DNA of 7,735 nt from the NCBI GenBank assembly GCA_003560935.1, contig PWJF01000493.1:1-7735 (forward strand), written 5' to 3'. Below the pieces are notes generated by a model that saw nothing but the letters and a program-made list of their open reading frames with translations, had not been told where the DNA came from and did no database searches. Positions within the stretch are counted from its first letter, which is position 1. The number at the start of each line of letters is the position of its first letter. Position numbers and translations under genes: made by a program. Shown here piece by piece: positions 1 to 6,446 of this stretch. This stretch comes from Ignavibacteriales bacterium (GTDB lineage: Bacteria; Bacteroidota; Ignavibacteria; T3Sed10-11).

Positions 1-527
1 ATTTTGTTCGCAAGTTCAACGGCTGCATACGATATAGATACCGCTCCCTCGCCGATTTCCGATTCCGACCGGGTGCGTTTCCCCACCCTGAATGCGGTAT
101 GAAACAGACGGTTCATTAAAAAACCGGTCGCTTTTTTTTGTTCGGCGTAGTAGTAAGAGTCTTTTATCTGTGCGAGTATTTGAATATCACCGATGATCAT
201 TGAATCGATACCCGATGCAACACGGAAGAGGTGATTGGCGGCGCCGCTTGCGAACTGCCGGTAAAAATATCCCGGCTTTGCAAACTCATCCGTCCGTTTC
301 ATCTCCACAATGAAATCGAGCAGATCGCTGTAGCGCATGGCGAACGGATCGGTAACGGTATAGATTTCCGTCCGGTTGCATGTAGACATGATGACGGCTT
401 CTTTAAATCCATATTTATTGAGCAAAACATCGTATGCGCCTTCCAGTTCCTGCTCGGTAAAGTACAACTGCTCGCGAATAACGATCGGCGCCGTTCTGTG
501 ATTTGCCCCTATGGACAGGAGATTCAT
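1..527 (-). CDS. hemA: Glutamyl-tRNA reductase, N-terminal part (cut by left window edge)
   Basis: This enzyme reduces glutamyl-tRNA(Glu) with NADPH to glutamate-1-semialdehyde, the first committed step of the C5 route to haem, sirohaem and cobalamin; it acts in the cytoplasm. Reading leftward from the ATG at 527-525, 175 codons are visible. They open with the family N-terminus MNLLSIGANHRTAP. The catalytic cysteine lies in STCNR (C50, the usual position), and the conserved HLFRVASGIDS segment (residues 99-109) holds the active-site-region H99. The GxxQIL segment follows, with Asp at 114 where most homologues have Glu. The visible part covers the catalytic domain and runs into the start of the NADPH-binding domain at GAVSISYAAVELA. 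No good Shine-Dalgarno site is present. The start lies 7 bases after the stop of the upstream membrane-protein gene, so translational coupling is likely. The family call is very secure; the C-terminal domains cannot be seen. Confidence 0.97.
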   Translation of the reverse strand, partial: MNLLSIGANHRTAPIVIREQLYFTEQELEGAYDVLLNKYGFKEAVIMSTCNRTEIYTVTDPFAMRYSDLLDFIVEMKRTDEFAKPGYFYRQFASGAANHLFRVASGIDSMIIGDIQILAQIKDSYYYAEQKKATGFLMNRLFHTAFRVGKRTRSESEIGEGAVSISYAAVELANK

Positions 528-534
528 ATGCTTA

Positions 535-1359
535 TCAATAAAACTGATGAAAACTGCTGAAGAAAAAGTTTATAAAAGTAATTGAAAACAATGCAACTAT
601 AAAACCCGATACATATAATACGACAATCTTTCTGCCATGCCATCCCGCCACCTTTTTGCTTACCAATCCGATTGCATATAATCCCCAGATGAACATCGTT
701 CCCACAAGTTTCGGATCGGAATAGAATATTTCACCGAATGCGATCGGCAGCCAGATAAATCCTACTGCAATGGCGATCGAAAGAAAAAGGAATCCGAAAA
801 GAGTCGATCGAAAGCTCATCGACTCGAGTTTTTCCAGATTCGGGAGCCGTTTGTAAATAACGCTGAAATGGTTCGACTTAATATCGTGATACAACATCAG
901 ATAGAGCAAACCGTACATTGCTCCGACCGCAATTGCTGTGTAGCCGAGCAATGCGCTGGTAACATGAAATCCCAGCAGGTTACTTCGCAGAATTTCAGGT
1001 ACCTGACCGAGGTCCCGTATGAATAAAGTTGAAATCACCTGGAATAAAGATGCCGGAATTAAAACGAACATTCCCGTTCCGTGAACTTTGGATACAACCT
1101 CGATGTAAAGGTACGCCAGCGCAATGCAAAAGGCGATGACTGTCATTATCTCAAACGGTGTGGTGATCGGCGGATGATTAAACAACACGGTACGTGCCAA
1201 TAAATACACCAGATGTAAGACGACAGTTAAAATCAGCACGAGAGTCTTCAAATTATCCGCCTGCGAAACGGTTTTAAAGAACGACCTCCCGTACAGACAC
1301 AGTAATCCCCCGTAAAGCAGGGGGAGCAATATGTTTAAAACGTCAACTATTGTATTCAC
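535..1359 (-). CDS. ccsA: CcsA/HemX-family cytochrome c assembly membrane protein
   Basis: A 274-residue, very hydrophobic protein with about eight predicted membrane segments, matching the CcsA/CcmC/HemX superfamily (cytochrome c assembly domain). It keeps superfamily-type histidines: H49, H62 in the NHPPITTPFE loop, H132 in the GFHVTSALLGYTA helix, and H241 in GWHGRK. Residues 208-219 (FGEIFYSDPKLV) align without gaps to the CcsA motif WGxYWxWDPKET, but all three tryptophans are replaced (F208, F212, S214) while D215-P-K is kept. That degeneration, the length, and the position immediately before hemA resemble HemX, which in Bacillus is encoded next to hemA and lowers GluTR level. A HemX-like role is inferred; a haem-export or CcsA role remains possible. 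The start is GTG at 1359-1357. A stop codon lies eight codons further upstream with no ATG, GTG or TTG between. No clear ribosome binding site is visible. Confidence 0.88.
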   Translation of the reverse strand: MNTIVDVLNILLPLLYGGLLCLYGRSFFKTVSQADNLKTLVLILTVVLHLVYLLARTVLFNHPPITTPFEIMTVIAFCIALAYLYIEVVSKVHGTGMFVLIPASLFQVISTLFIRDLGQVPEILRSNLLGFHVTSALLGYTAIAVGAMYGLLYLMLYHDIKSNHFSVIYKRLPNLEKLESMSFRSTLFGFLFLSIAIAVGFIWLPIAFGEIFYSDPKLVGTMFIWGLYAIGLVSKKVAGWHGRKIVVLYVSGFIVALFSITFINFFFSSFHQFY

Positions 1360-1391
1360 AGAACGGGTTTCGTAAAGTATTTAGTAAAGTT

Positions 1392-1421
1392 CTATTTTTG
1401 TAAAAAAGTAATCAAAAATAG
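1392..1421. repeat. Perfect 9-bp inverted repeat overlapping the leftward promoter
   Basis: CTATTTTTG (1392-1400) and CAAAAATAG (1413-1421) are exact reverse complements separated by 12 bases, so the arm centres are 21 bp apart, about two helical turns. The right arm contains the -7 element of the predicted leftward promoter, and the left arm covers the region just past its start point. This geometry fits an operator for a dimeric regulator of the ccsA-hemA operon. An AT-rich chance match cannot be excluded. Confidence 0.45.
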
Positions 1422-1443
1422 TGCCAGTGTCAAGAAATTCAAC
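1413..1443 (-). promoter_or_regulatory. Likely promoter of the ccsA/hemX-hemA operon (FCB-type)
   Basis: On the minus strand, GTTG (1443-1440; three of four bases of the -33 consensus TTTG) is followed after 19 bases by TATTTTTG (1420-1413), a perfect match to the -7 consensus TAnnTTTG of Bacteroidota-type sigma factors. Transcription would begin near 1405, giving an untranslated leader of roughly 45 bases before the GTG at 1359. The consensus is established for Bacteroidota; its use here is inferred. Confidence 0.5.
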
Positions 1444-1510
1444 ACTATGCTTGTTTTTCACATATTATTAGATAAAATACCAAAAATAATCGAGATTCTA
1501 AACGATATTT

Positions 1511-1542
1511 TTTGAATTTCTGGATTCCGGTTCTTATCTTTG
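1511..1542 (+). promoter_or_regulatory. FCB/Bacteroidota-type promoter of the dipeptidase operon
   Basis: TTTG (1511-1514), a 20-base spacer, then TATCTTTG (1535-1542). Both elements match the Bacteroidota sigma consensus (TTTG at -33, TAnnTTTG at -7) exactly and at normal spacing. Transcription should start near 1549, about 48 bases before the ATG at 1597. The last three bases of the -7 element include the TTG at 1540 that would begin the longest possible reading frame, so that codon would not be in the mRNA. Confidence 0.75.
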
Positions 1543-1586
1543 ATAAAACAGTACTTAACAACCGTAATCCCCAACCTACCGACGTT

Positions 1587-1591
1587 AGGAG
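1587..1591 (+). promoter_or_regulatory. Ribosome binding site fixing the dipeptidase start
   Basis: AGGAG lies 5 bases before the ATG at 1597. With the promoter at 1511-1542, it supports this ATG over the in-frame TTG 19 codons upstream. Confidence 0.75.
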
Positions 1592-1596
1592 TACCA

Positions 1597-2976
1597 ATGA
1601 ATAATATTATCTCATTTATCGACGAAAACAAGGAGCGCTATATTGACGAACTAAGTAATTTCTTGCGGATGGAGAGCATCAGCAGCTCGCCTCAGCATAA
1701 GGATGAAACATACCGGTGTGCCAAATGGGTGGAATCACATCTTCGGGATATGGGAATCGATACGGTGGAATTTATCGAGACCGAAGGCCATCCGATAATT
1801 TATGCAGAGTGGATGGGAGCACCGGGGAAACCGATCGTCCTTTTATATGGACATTATGACGTCCAGCCGGTAGACCCCATCGAGCTCTGGACAACCGGGC
1901 CGTTTGAACCCACAATTCGAAATGGGGATATGTATGCCCGCGGCACGACCGATGACAAAGGGCAGGTCTTTACGCACTTCAAATCGGTAGAAGCTTACAT
2001 GAGACTGCACGGATCGCTTCCGGTTAATCTTAAGATGATCATCGAAGGGGAGGAAGAAATCGGATCCGCAAATCTCGAGAAGTTTGTGCGTGAAAATAAG
2101 GAAAAACTAAAAGCCGACATCGTTCTTATATCCGATACGTCAATGTATGCGAAAGGCGTTCCGACTATTTGTTACGGTCTGCGCGGACTGTCATACTTCC
2201 AGATTGACCTTACCGGTCCGGACCGGGATTTACATTCCGGATCGTTTGGCGGTGCGGTACAGAATCCGGCCCAAGCGCTTTCCGAGATGCTCGCATCCCT
2301 TAAAGATAAAAACGGTAAAATCAAGATTAACGGATTTTATGATGATGTTCGTAGGCTCACCAAGAAAGAACGCGAAGCATTTGCCAGGCTGCCGTTTAAC
2401 GAGAAGAAATATGCAAAGCAGCTTGGTGTGAAAGAGTTATTCGGTGAAAAAGGATACAGCACGCTCGAGCGTGTTTGGGCACGACCGACGTTTGAGATCA
2501 ACGGTATGTGGAGCGGTTTCACGGGAGAGGGCGCGAAGACGGTGCTGCCGTCAAAAGCCCATGCAAAAGTAAGCATGCGGCTCGTACCCGATCAGGATCC
2601 CAAGAAGATCGCACGAATGTTCAAGAAGCATATTAAAGAGATTGCACCGAAGAATGTAAAAGTCGAATTAACTGAGATGCACGGCGCGAAGCCGGCGCTT
2701 GCACCGATCGATAGTCTCGGTGTGCAGGCGGCGACGAAAGCGCTGCGAAAGGGGTTCGGTAAGAAGCCGCTTTATCAGCGTGAAGGAGGTTCTATTCCGA
2801 TTGTCGTAACATTCCAGCAGGTGTTAAACGCAACGCCGGTGCTGCTCGGATTCGGATTGCCGACGGATAATCCGCATTCACCCGATGAACATTTAAATCT
2901 CGAGAATTTCCATAACGGAGTTAAGACATCCGCTTATTTCTTCGATACACTCGCCGGAATGAGCAACGGAAAATGA
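1597..2976 (+). CDS. M20-family metallodipeptidase
   Basis: A 459-residue zinc-dependent exo-/dipeptidase of the M20 family (PepV, carnosinase-like and ArgE/DapE relatives), predicted cytoplasmic because no signal peptide is present. It would release amino acids from dipeptides; the exact substrate cannot be told from sequence. The two-metal site is intact: GHYDVQP gives ligand H86 and catalytic-site D88; ARGTTDDKG gives the bridging Asp at 119/120; EGEEEIGS gives the general-base and ligand glutamates at 153/154; LISDT gives D180; and NPHSPDEH gives H427. The lid/dimerisation domain (about 200-370) starts at YGLRGL and includes LHSG with H213. The length is normal for this subfamily. The start was chosen because a Shine-Dalgarno site precedes it and because the upstream TTG alternative lies inside the promoter. 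The final TGA overlaps the next gene's ATG by 4 bases, which implies translational coupling. Confidence 0.95.
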   Translation: MNNIISFIDENKERYIDELSNFLRMESISSSPQHKDETYRCAKWVESHLRDMGIDTVEFIETEGHPIIYAEWMGAPGKPIVLLYGHYDVQPVDPIELWTTGPFEPTIRNGDMYARGTTDDKGQVFTHFKSVEAYMRLHGSLPVNLKMIIEGEEEIGSANLEKFVRENKEKLKADIVLISDTSMYAKGVPTICYGLRGLSYFQIDLTGPDRDLHSGSFGGAVQNPAQALSEMLASLKDKNGKIKINGFYDDVRRLTKKEREAFARLPFNEKKYAKQLGVKELFGEKGYSTLERVWARPTFEINGMWSGFTGEGAKTVLPSKAHAKVSMRLVPDQDPKKIARMFKKHIKEIAPKNVKVELTEMHGAKPALAPIDSLGVQAATKALRKGFGKKPLYQREGGSIPIVVTFQQVLNATPVLLGFGLPTDNPHSPDEHLNLENFHNGVKTSAYFFDTLAGMSNGK

Positions 2977-3527
2977 AAATATACACACGTACCGGTGATG
3001 AAGGGGAAACCTCACTCTTCGGCGGTAAACGGGTTCCGAAAGGCTCACTCAGAATAAGGGCGTATGGAACCGTTGACGAGCTGAACGCCGTCATAGGTAT
3101 GGCGATAGCATCATCAGATAACGAAAAGCTTATTGCTGTACTGCAACGATTACAGGGTGAACTGTTTATGGTGGGTGCAGATCTTGCCACACCGCATGGA
3201 GTGAAAGAAACTAAAACGGTACGTGTTCAGCGCTTGCATATTACGAGGCTTGAACAGGAGATCGATCTTCACGAAGAAGAGCTCGAGCCTCTGAAATATT
3301 TTATTCTTCCCGGCGGCGCTCCGGATGCCGCCGCATTGCACTTTGCGCGGACTGTATGCAGACGTGCGGAGCGAACCACATTTGAGTTGTCCAGGCAGGA
3401 AGATATCAACAATCTGGTAATTGTTTATCTGAACAGGTTGTCGGATCTGCTGTTTGTGCTTGCACGTATTGCAAATAAACGATCCGGGCGACGTGAGATA
3501 CCCTGGCAACCGGATAGAGGAACATAG
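2973..3527 (+). CDS. pduO: ATP:cob(I)alamin adenosyltransferase, PduO type
   Basis: This 184-residue protein transfers the 5'-deoxyadenosyl group of ATP to cob(I)alamin, making adenosylcobalamin for radical isomerases and mutases; the family forms cytoplasmic homotrimers of five-helix bundles. The N-terminal ATP loop TRTGDEGETSLFGGKRVPK (residues 5-23) is complete. AYGTVDELNA carries D35, FILPGG (110-115) carries the Phe that displaces the lower ligand of cobalamin, and ARTVCRRAER carries R126, expected to pair with D35. YLNRLSDLLFVLAR (152-165) closes the domain. It begins inside the stop of the M20 peptidase gene (ATGA overlap), so both come from one mRNA. No functional link between them is obvious. 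The full-length domain and intact residues argue for an active enzyme. A role in salvage or in the last steps of cobalamin assembly is family knowledge. Confidence 0.96.
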   Translation: MKIYTRTGDEGETSLFGGKRVPKGSLRIRAYGTVDELNAVIGMAIASSDNEKLIAVLQRLQGELFMVGADLATPHGVKETKTVRVQRLHITRLEQEIDLHEEELEPLKYFILPGGAPDAAALHFARTVCRRAERTTFELSRQEDINNLVIVYLNRLSDLLFVLARIANKRSGRREIPWQPDRGT

Positions 3528-3632
3528 ATATCTCGGAGTTGCACTTTTCAGTTTCACTGTACGTTACTATAGTATAGAGATAAACATCGGCGTTAAACAA
3601 AAAGCAGTATGATATAGTGTAGTATGGTTTAG

Positions 3633-3665
3633 TTTCATGTTATTGCATTTTATATGTTACGTTTG
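3633..3665 (+). promoter_or_regulatory. Likely promoter of the nuo operon (FCB-type)
   Basis: TACGTTTG (3658-3665) is a perfect TAnnTTTG -7 element. TTTC (3633-3636), 21 bases earlier, matches three of four bases of the -33 TTTG. Transcription would begin near 3672, about 50 bases before nuoA. A weaker alternative uses the same TTTG (3662-3665) as -33 with TATATTTT (3682-3689), but the 16-base spacer is short. Confidence 0.5.
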
Positions 3666-3687
3666 TATCTTGAGATAACTTTATATT

Positions 3688-3708
3688 TTTTGCACAATAT
3701 TTTGCACA
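3688..3708 (+). repeat. Short direct repeat upstream of nuoA
   Basis: TTTTGCACA occurs at 3688-3696 and again at 3700-3708, a 12-base period, between the predicted nuo transcription start and the ribosome binding site. It may be a tandem regulator site or a chance duplication. Confidence 0.4.
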
Positions 3709-3713
3709 CAAGG

Positions 3714-3725
3714 ATGTGATCACAT
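3714..3725. repeat. 12-bp perfect palindrome across the nuoA start codon
   Basis: ATGTGATCACAT reads the same on both strands. It begins at the end of the likely Shine-Dalgarno AGGA (3711-3714) and ends on the first two bases of the nuoA ATG. It resembles Crp-type half-sites (TGTGA/TCACA) but without their usual 6-base spacer. Confidence 0.45.
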
Positions 3726-4170
3726 GCTTACTGAATTTGGTAAGGTATTTCTCTTCATGCTGTTGGGTTTTTTGGTTGTAGCAGGAGCATTGATTGCAGC
3801 ACGGTTACTCCGTCCGAACAGACCTTCACACGAAAAACTATCCCCGTATGAATGCGGCGAAGATCCCGTCGGGGATTCCTGGATACGTTTTAATATCAGA
3901 TTTTATGTCGTCGCATTATTGTTTTTAATTTTTGATGTTGAAGTTGTTCTGTTATTCCCCTGGGCTGTTGTATATAAGGATTTCGGATGGTATGCATTCG
4001 GCGCGATGGCGGTATTTGTATCGTTGATCTTTATCGGATTCGCATATGAATTAGGCAAAGGCGACCTCCGCTGGGATAAACCCGAACCGCGTATACCGCG
4101 ATATGAGAAAGGTGTCGGTGTGGTTCAAGATCCGGTCCGAAAAGAGGAACCGGAAGACGTTGTAATGTAA
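3724..4170 (+). CDS. nuoA: NADH-quinone oxidoreductase subunit A
   Basis: A small membrane subunit (148 residues) of respiratory complex I that sits at the joint between the membrane arm and the quinone-binding peripheral arm. Three membrane helices are visible at about 7-29, 60-82 and 89-110. The conserved loop PYECGED (41-47) carries the NuoA cysteine, and the second helix carries the acidic pair D71/E73 in FDVEVV, family residues thought to matter for coupling. The C-terminal tail of nearly 40 charged residues (from about 111) is longer than in short NuoA proteins. The start has AGGA 9 bases upstream and sits on a palindrome. As first gene of the cluster it defines the operon head; nuoB follows after a hairpin. 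Confidence 0.97.
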   Translation: MLTEFGKVFLFMLLGFLVVAGALIAARLLRPNRPSHEKLSPYECGEDPVGDSWIRFNIRFYVVALLFLIFDVEVVLLFPWAVVYKDFGWYAFGAMAVFVSLIFIGFAYELGKGDLRWDKPEPRIPRYEKGVGVVQDPVRKEEPEDVVM

Positions 4171-4172
4171 AA

Positions 4173-4197
4173 GATTGCCCGGTACTGACGGGCAATC
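4173..4197 (+). promoter_or_regulatory. Intercistronic stem-loop between nuoA and nuoB
   Basis: GATTGCCCG (4173-4181) and CGGGCAATC (4189-4197) form a perfect 9-bp stem with a 7-base loop, starting 2 bases after the nuoA stop. The T run that follows begins several bases later and is short (about 4206-4210), so it is a poor terminator. Partial attenuation, mRNA processing or 3'-end protection of the nuoA segment are possible roles. Confidence 0.6.
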
Positions 4198-4216
4198 GAT
4201 GAATATTTTTGGAACC

Positions 4217-4221
4217 GGGAG
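4217..4221 (+). promoter_or_regulatory. Ribosome binding site fixing the nuoB start
   Basis: GGGAG lies 7 bases before the ATG at 4229. The two upstream in-frame candidates, TTG 4175 and ATG 4199, lie inside or 1 base after the hairpin and have no accessible Shine-Dalgarno site. Confidence 0.65.
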
Positions 4222-4228
4222 TTTTGGT

Positions 4229-4723
4229 ATGGGTTTGCTCGACAAAAAATTTGAAAATAGTAACATTATTATCACATCATTAGATAATCTGTTTAACTGG
4301 GCGCGTTTATCATCACTGTGGTATATGCAATTCGGACTCGCATGCTGCGCTATCGAGATGATGGCAACCGCTGCGTCGCACTATGATTTCGACCGCTTTG
4401 GAATTATCCCCCGCGCAACGCCCCGTCAGGCAGATGTGATGATTGTTGCCGGTACGGTAACAATAAAAATGGGGCCCCGCATTAAACGTTTATACGAACA
4501 AATGGCAGAACCCCGATATGTTATAAGCATGGGTTCGTGTGCAACCTGCGGCGGTCCATACTGGGAACACGGGTATCATGTTTTAAAAGGCGTCGATCGT
4601 GTCGTGCCTGTCGATGTGTATGTGCCGGGATGTCCGCCGCGTCCGGAAGCACTGCTTGAAGGATTTCTGAAGCTGCATGAGAAAATCCGTTCGGAAAGTC
4701 TCGCGAAGAAAAAGACTGCATAA
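4229..4723 (+). CDS. nuoB: NADH-quinone oxidoreductase subunit B
   Basis: This 164-residue peripheral subunit carries cluster N2, the [4Fe-4S] centre that passes electrons to quinone. The tandem cysteines C39-C40 in [14 protein letters not shown]104 in MGSCATCGG and C135 in [11 protein letters not shown] supply the four N2 ligands. An additional cysteine, C107, stands where E. coli-type proteins have Ser. The segment [23 protein letters not shown] is the usual quinone-site-facing region. The start ATG 4229 was preferred because it has a well-spaced GGGAG and gives the common N-terminus MGLLD. Longer readings from 4175 or 4199 would add 18 or 10 residues with no family support and would read through or abut the hairpin. 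nuoC follows after 53 bases. The identity is unambiguous; only the start is arguable. Confidence 0.97.
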   Translation: MGLLDKKFENSNIIITSLDNLFNWARLSSLWYMQFGLACCAIEMMATAASHYDFDRFGIIPRATPRQADVMIVAGTVTIKMGPRIKRLYEQMAEPRYVISMGSCATCGGPYWEHGYHVLKGVDRVVPVDVYVPGCPPRPEALLEGFLKLHEKIRSESLAKKKTA

Positions 4724-4776
4724 AAGTCATACGTTGTTATAATCATAGAAACAGAAATTGATAGCATTCAATACCG

Positions 4777-5262
4777 ATGAAAAAACCTGCAGAAATTTAT
4801 GCAATTTTAAAGGAAAAGTTCGGAGAAGAAAAGGTTGAGATAAAGGAAGATGCGAAAGTAGCACCATGGATGGTCGTCGCACCGGATGCAATTAGAGAAA
4901 TTACAAAATTCTTACGTGACGACGATGATCTCGATTTCGATTATCTTATGTGTCTGAGCGGCGTTCATTATCAGAAAGATAATACCCTCGGGGTAACCTA
5001 CCATATTAATTCCACCCGTAAGAAGCATTCGTTAATTTTGAAGTGTATTGTGTCCGAAGATAATCCGCACGTACCGTCGATAGAATCCGTCTGGAAAACT
5101 GCGGACTGGCACGAGCGTGAGGCATACGATATGGTGGGTATTATGTTCGACGGTCATCCTGACCTGCGTCGTATTCTCTGCCCCGATGATTGGGAAGGCT
5201 ATCCGCTGCGCAAAGATTATAAAGTTCAGGAATATTACCGCGGCATGAAAGTGCCGTATTAA
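4777..5262 (+). CDS. nuoC: NADH-quinone oxidoreductase subunit C
   Basis: The 30-kDa-type subunit of the complex I peripheral arm; it has no cofactor and helps assemble NuoB and NuoD at the quinone site. It has 161 residues, an alpha/beta N-terminal half, and the complete family signature at about 112-148: HEREAYDMVGIMFDGHP followed by DLRRILCPDDWEGYPLRKDY. It is separate from nuoD, unlike the fused NuoCD of E. coli. The start ATG has no obvious Shine-Dalgarno site; the preceding 53 bases are AT-rich. No in-frame alternative start with better support was seen. nuoD follows 28 bases later. Confidence 0.96.
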   Translation: MKKPAEIYAILKEKFGEEKVEIKEDAKVAPWMVVAPDAIREITKFLRDDDDLDFDYLMCLSGVHYQKDNTLGVTYHINSTRKKHSLILKCIVSEDNPHVPSIESVWKTADWHEREAYDMVGIMFDGHPDLRRILCPDDWEGYPLRKDYKVQEYYRGMKVPY

Positions 5263-5290
5263 ATAGTTTATTCAGCAAGAGCCCGCTACT

Positions 5291-6415
5291 ATGCCAGAAT
5301 TACGAACCGAAGAAATGGTCATCAACATGGGTCCACAGCACCCTTCGACGCACGGTGTGCTTCGCGTGGAGTTGGTGCTTGACGGAGAAATTGTTGTGGA
5401 TGCCATACCGCATATCGGTTATCTTCATCGTTGTTTTGAAAAACATTCCGAATCGATGAATGATTATCAGCAGGTGATACCGTACGTCGATCGTATGGAT
5501 TATGTTGCCGCAATGTCCAATGAACTCGGATATGCGATTGCTATGGAACGCATGCTTGAGATTGAAGTGCCCGAGCGGGTCGAATATATTCGTGTAATTT
5601 TTGCCGAATTGCAGCGGATCGCAAGTCACCTGCTCGCAATCGGCACCTATGGACTTGACATCGGAGCGTTTACGCCATTTCTGCATTGCTTCCGCGACCG
5701 TGAGCGGATCCTCGATATTTTCGAATCGACATGCGGCGCACGGCTTCTTTATAATTATATTTGGGTCGGTGGATTATCGCATGACGTCCCCTTGGATTTC
5801 AAAGAGAAGGTGCGTGACTTCGTGAAATATTTTCCACCGAAGATCAAAGAGTATAACGACTTATTGACCTATAACAAAATCTTTATCGATCGAACTGCGG
5901 ATGTCGGCGTATTACCCTCCGAAGTTGCACTAAACTATGCGTCATCGGGACCGGTTCTGCGCGGCTCGGGTGTAAACTGGGATCTTCGCCGTGACGATCC
6001 TTATTCAATATATGATAGGTTCGAATATGATGTGGTTGTCGGTAAAGGAGAGATGGGAACGGTAGGTGATTGCTGGGACAGATACATCGTACGTGTACGC
6101 GAAATGGAGCAGAGTATCCGCATTATCGAACAGGCTGTCGAGCAGATGCCTGATGAAGGCGATGTGAAAGCGGCGGTTCCGAAACGTATCCGGCCTCCGG
6201 AGGGTGAGGTGTATGCACGCACCGAAACCCCGCGCGGCGAACTTGGTTATTATATAATAAGCGACGGTTCGATGAGTCCTTATCGGGTAAAGGCACGCTC
6301 TCCCTGTTTTGTAAATCTTAGTGTGCTGCCGGCAATATCACGCGGATCGATGGTCGCCGATATCGTCGCCATAATAGGAAGTATCGATATCGTGCTCGGT
6401 GAAGTGGATCGATAA
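5291..6415 (+). CDS. nuoD: NADH-quinone oxidoreductase subunit D
   Basis: The 49-kDa-type subunit, related to the large subunit of NiFe hydrogenases, forms the quinone-reducing pocket with NuoB. It has 374 residues and is full length, from [19 protein letters not shown] to the typical ending [12 protein letters not shown]. Quinone-site residues by alignment to bovine and Thermus proteins are H21 (in HPSTHG), Y71 (in VDRMDYVA) and D123 (in [10 protein letters not shown]). The H-to-Y distance is one residue longer than in the bovine protein, within [12 protein letters not shown]. The hydrogenase Ni-Fe cysteines are absent, as expected. [25 protein letters not shown] and [15 protein letters not shown] are further family blocks. 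A weak AAGAG (5277-5281) precedes the ATG. It is followed by nuoH after 31 bases, with no nuoE, F or G between. Confidence 0.98.
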   Translation: MPELRTEEMVINMGPQHPSTHGVLRVELVLDGEIVVDAIPHIGYLHRCFEKHSESMNDYQQVIPYVDRMDYVAAMSNELGYAIAMERMLEIEVPERVEYIRVIFAELQRIASHLLAIGTYGLDIGAFTPFLHCFRDRERILDIFESTCGARLLYNYIWVGGLSHDVPLDFKEKVRDFVKYFPPKIKEYNDLLTYNKIFIDRTADVGVLPSEVALNYASSGPVLRGSGVNWDLRRDDPYSIYDRFEYDVVVGKGEMGTVGDCWDRYIVRVREMEQSIRIIEQAVEQMPDEGDVKAAVPKRIRPPEGEVYARTETPRGELGYYIISDGSMSPYRVKARSPCFVNLSVLPAISRGSMVADIVAIIGSIDIVLGEVDR

Positions 6416-6446
6416 TATAATGAATTGTATTTCACTCAGGTAATAT

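Larger units (their letters stand above)
3528..3723. other. AT-rich spacer between pduO and nuoA
   Basis: This 196-base gap contains no supportable open reading frame and no clear intrinsic terminator for the upstream operon. It holds a near-repeat (TATAGTATAG at 3568-3577 and TATAGTGTAG at 3613-3622), a likely nuo promoter ending at 3665, and a direct repeat and palindrome against the nuoA start. Confidence 0.6.

Noticed and set aside
231..560. A 109-codon plus-strand open frame at the left end
   Set aside because: It is antisense to hemA, whose catalytic motifs are clear on the other strand.
3150..3557. A 135-codon open frame on the minus strand
   Set aside because: It lies almost wholly antisense to the well-supported pduO gene, its translation resembles no family, and it has no promoter or ribosome binding site.
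3568..3622. TATAGTATAG / TATAGTGTAG near-repeat in the spacer
   Set aside because: It is low-complexity AT-rich sequence with only two imperfect copies 45 bases apart, which is insufficient evidence for a functional element.
4173..4210. Hairpin as an intrinsic terminator after nuoA
   Set aside because: The T run is short and starts about 8 bases after the stem, and nuoB must be transcribed with nuoA.
4175..4228. Longer nuoB starting at TTG 4175 or ATG 4199
   Set aside because: The TTG is inside the left arm of the hairpin and the ATG is 1 base past the right arm. Neither has a Shine-Dalgarno site, whereas ATG 4229 does and gives the usual MGLLD start.
4735..4740. TATAAT-like hexamer between nuoB and nuoC
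   Set aside because: There is no matching -35 or FCB-type element at the right distance; it is expected by chance in an AT-rich gap within an operon.
5300..5686. A 128-codon open frame antisense to nuoD
   Set aside because: It is a shadow of conserved nuoD coding sequence; its composition (many His and Ile from reversed codons) is not protein-like.
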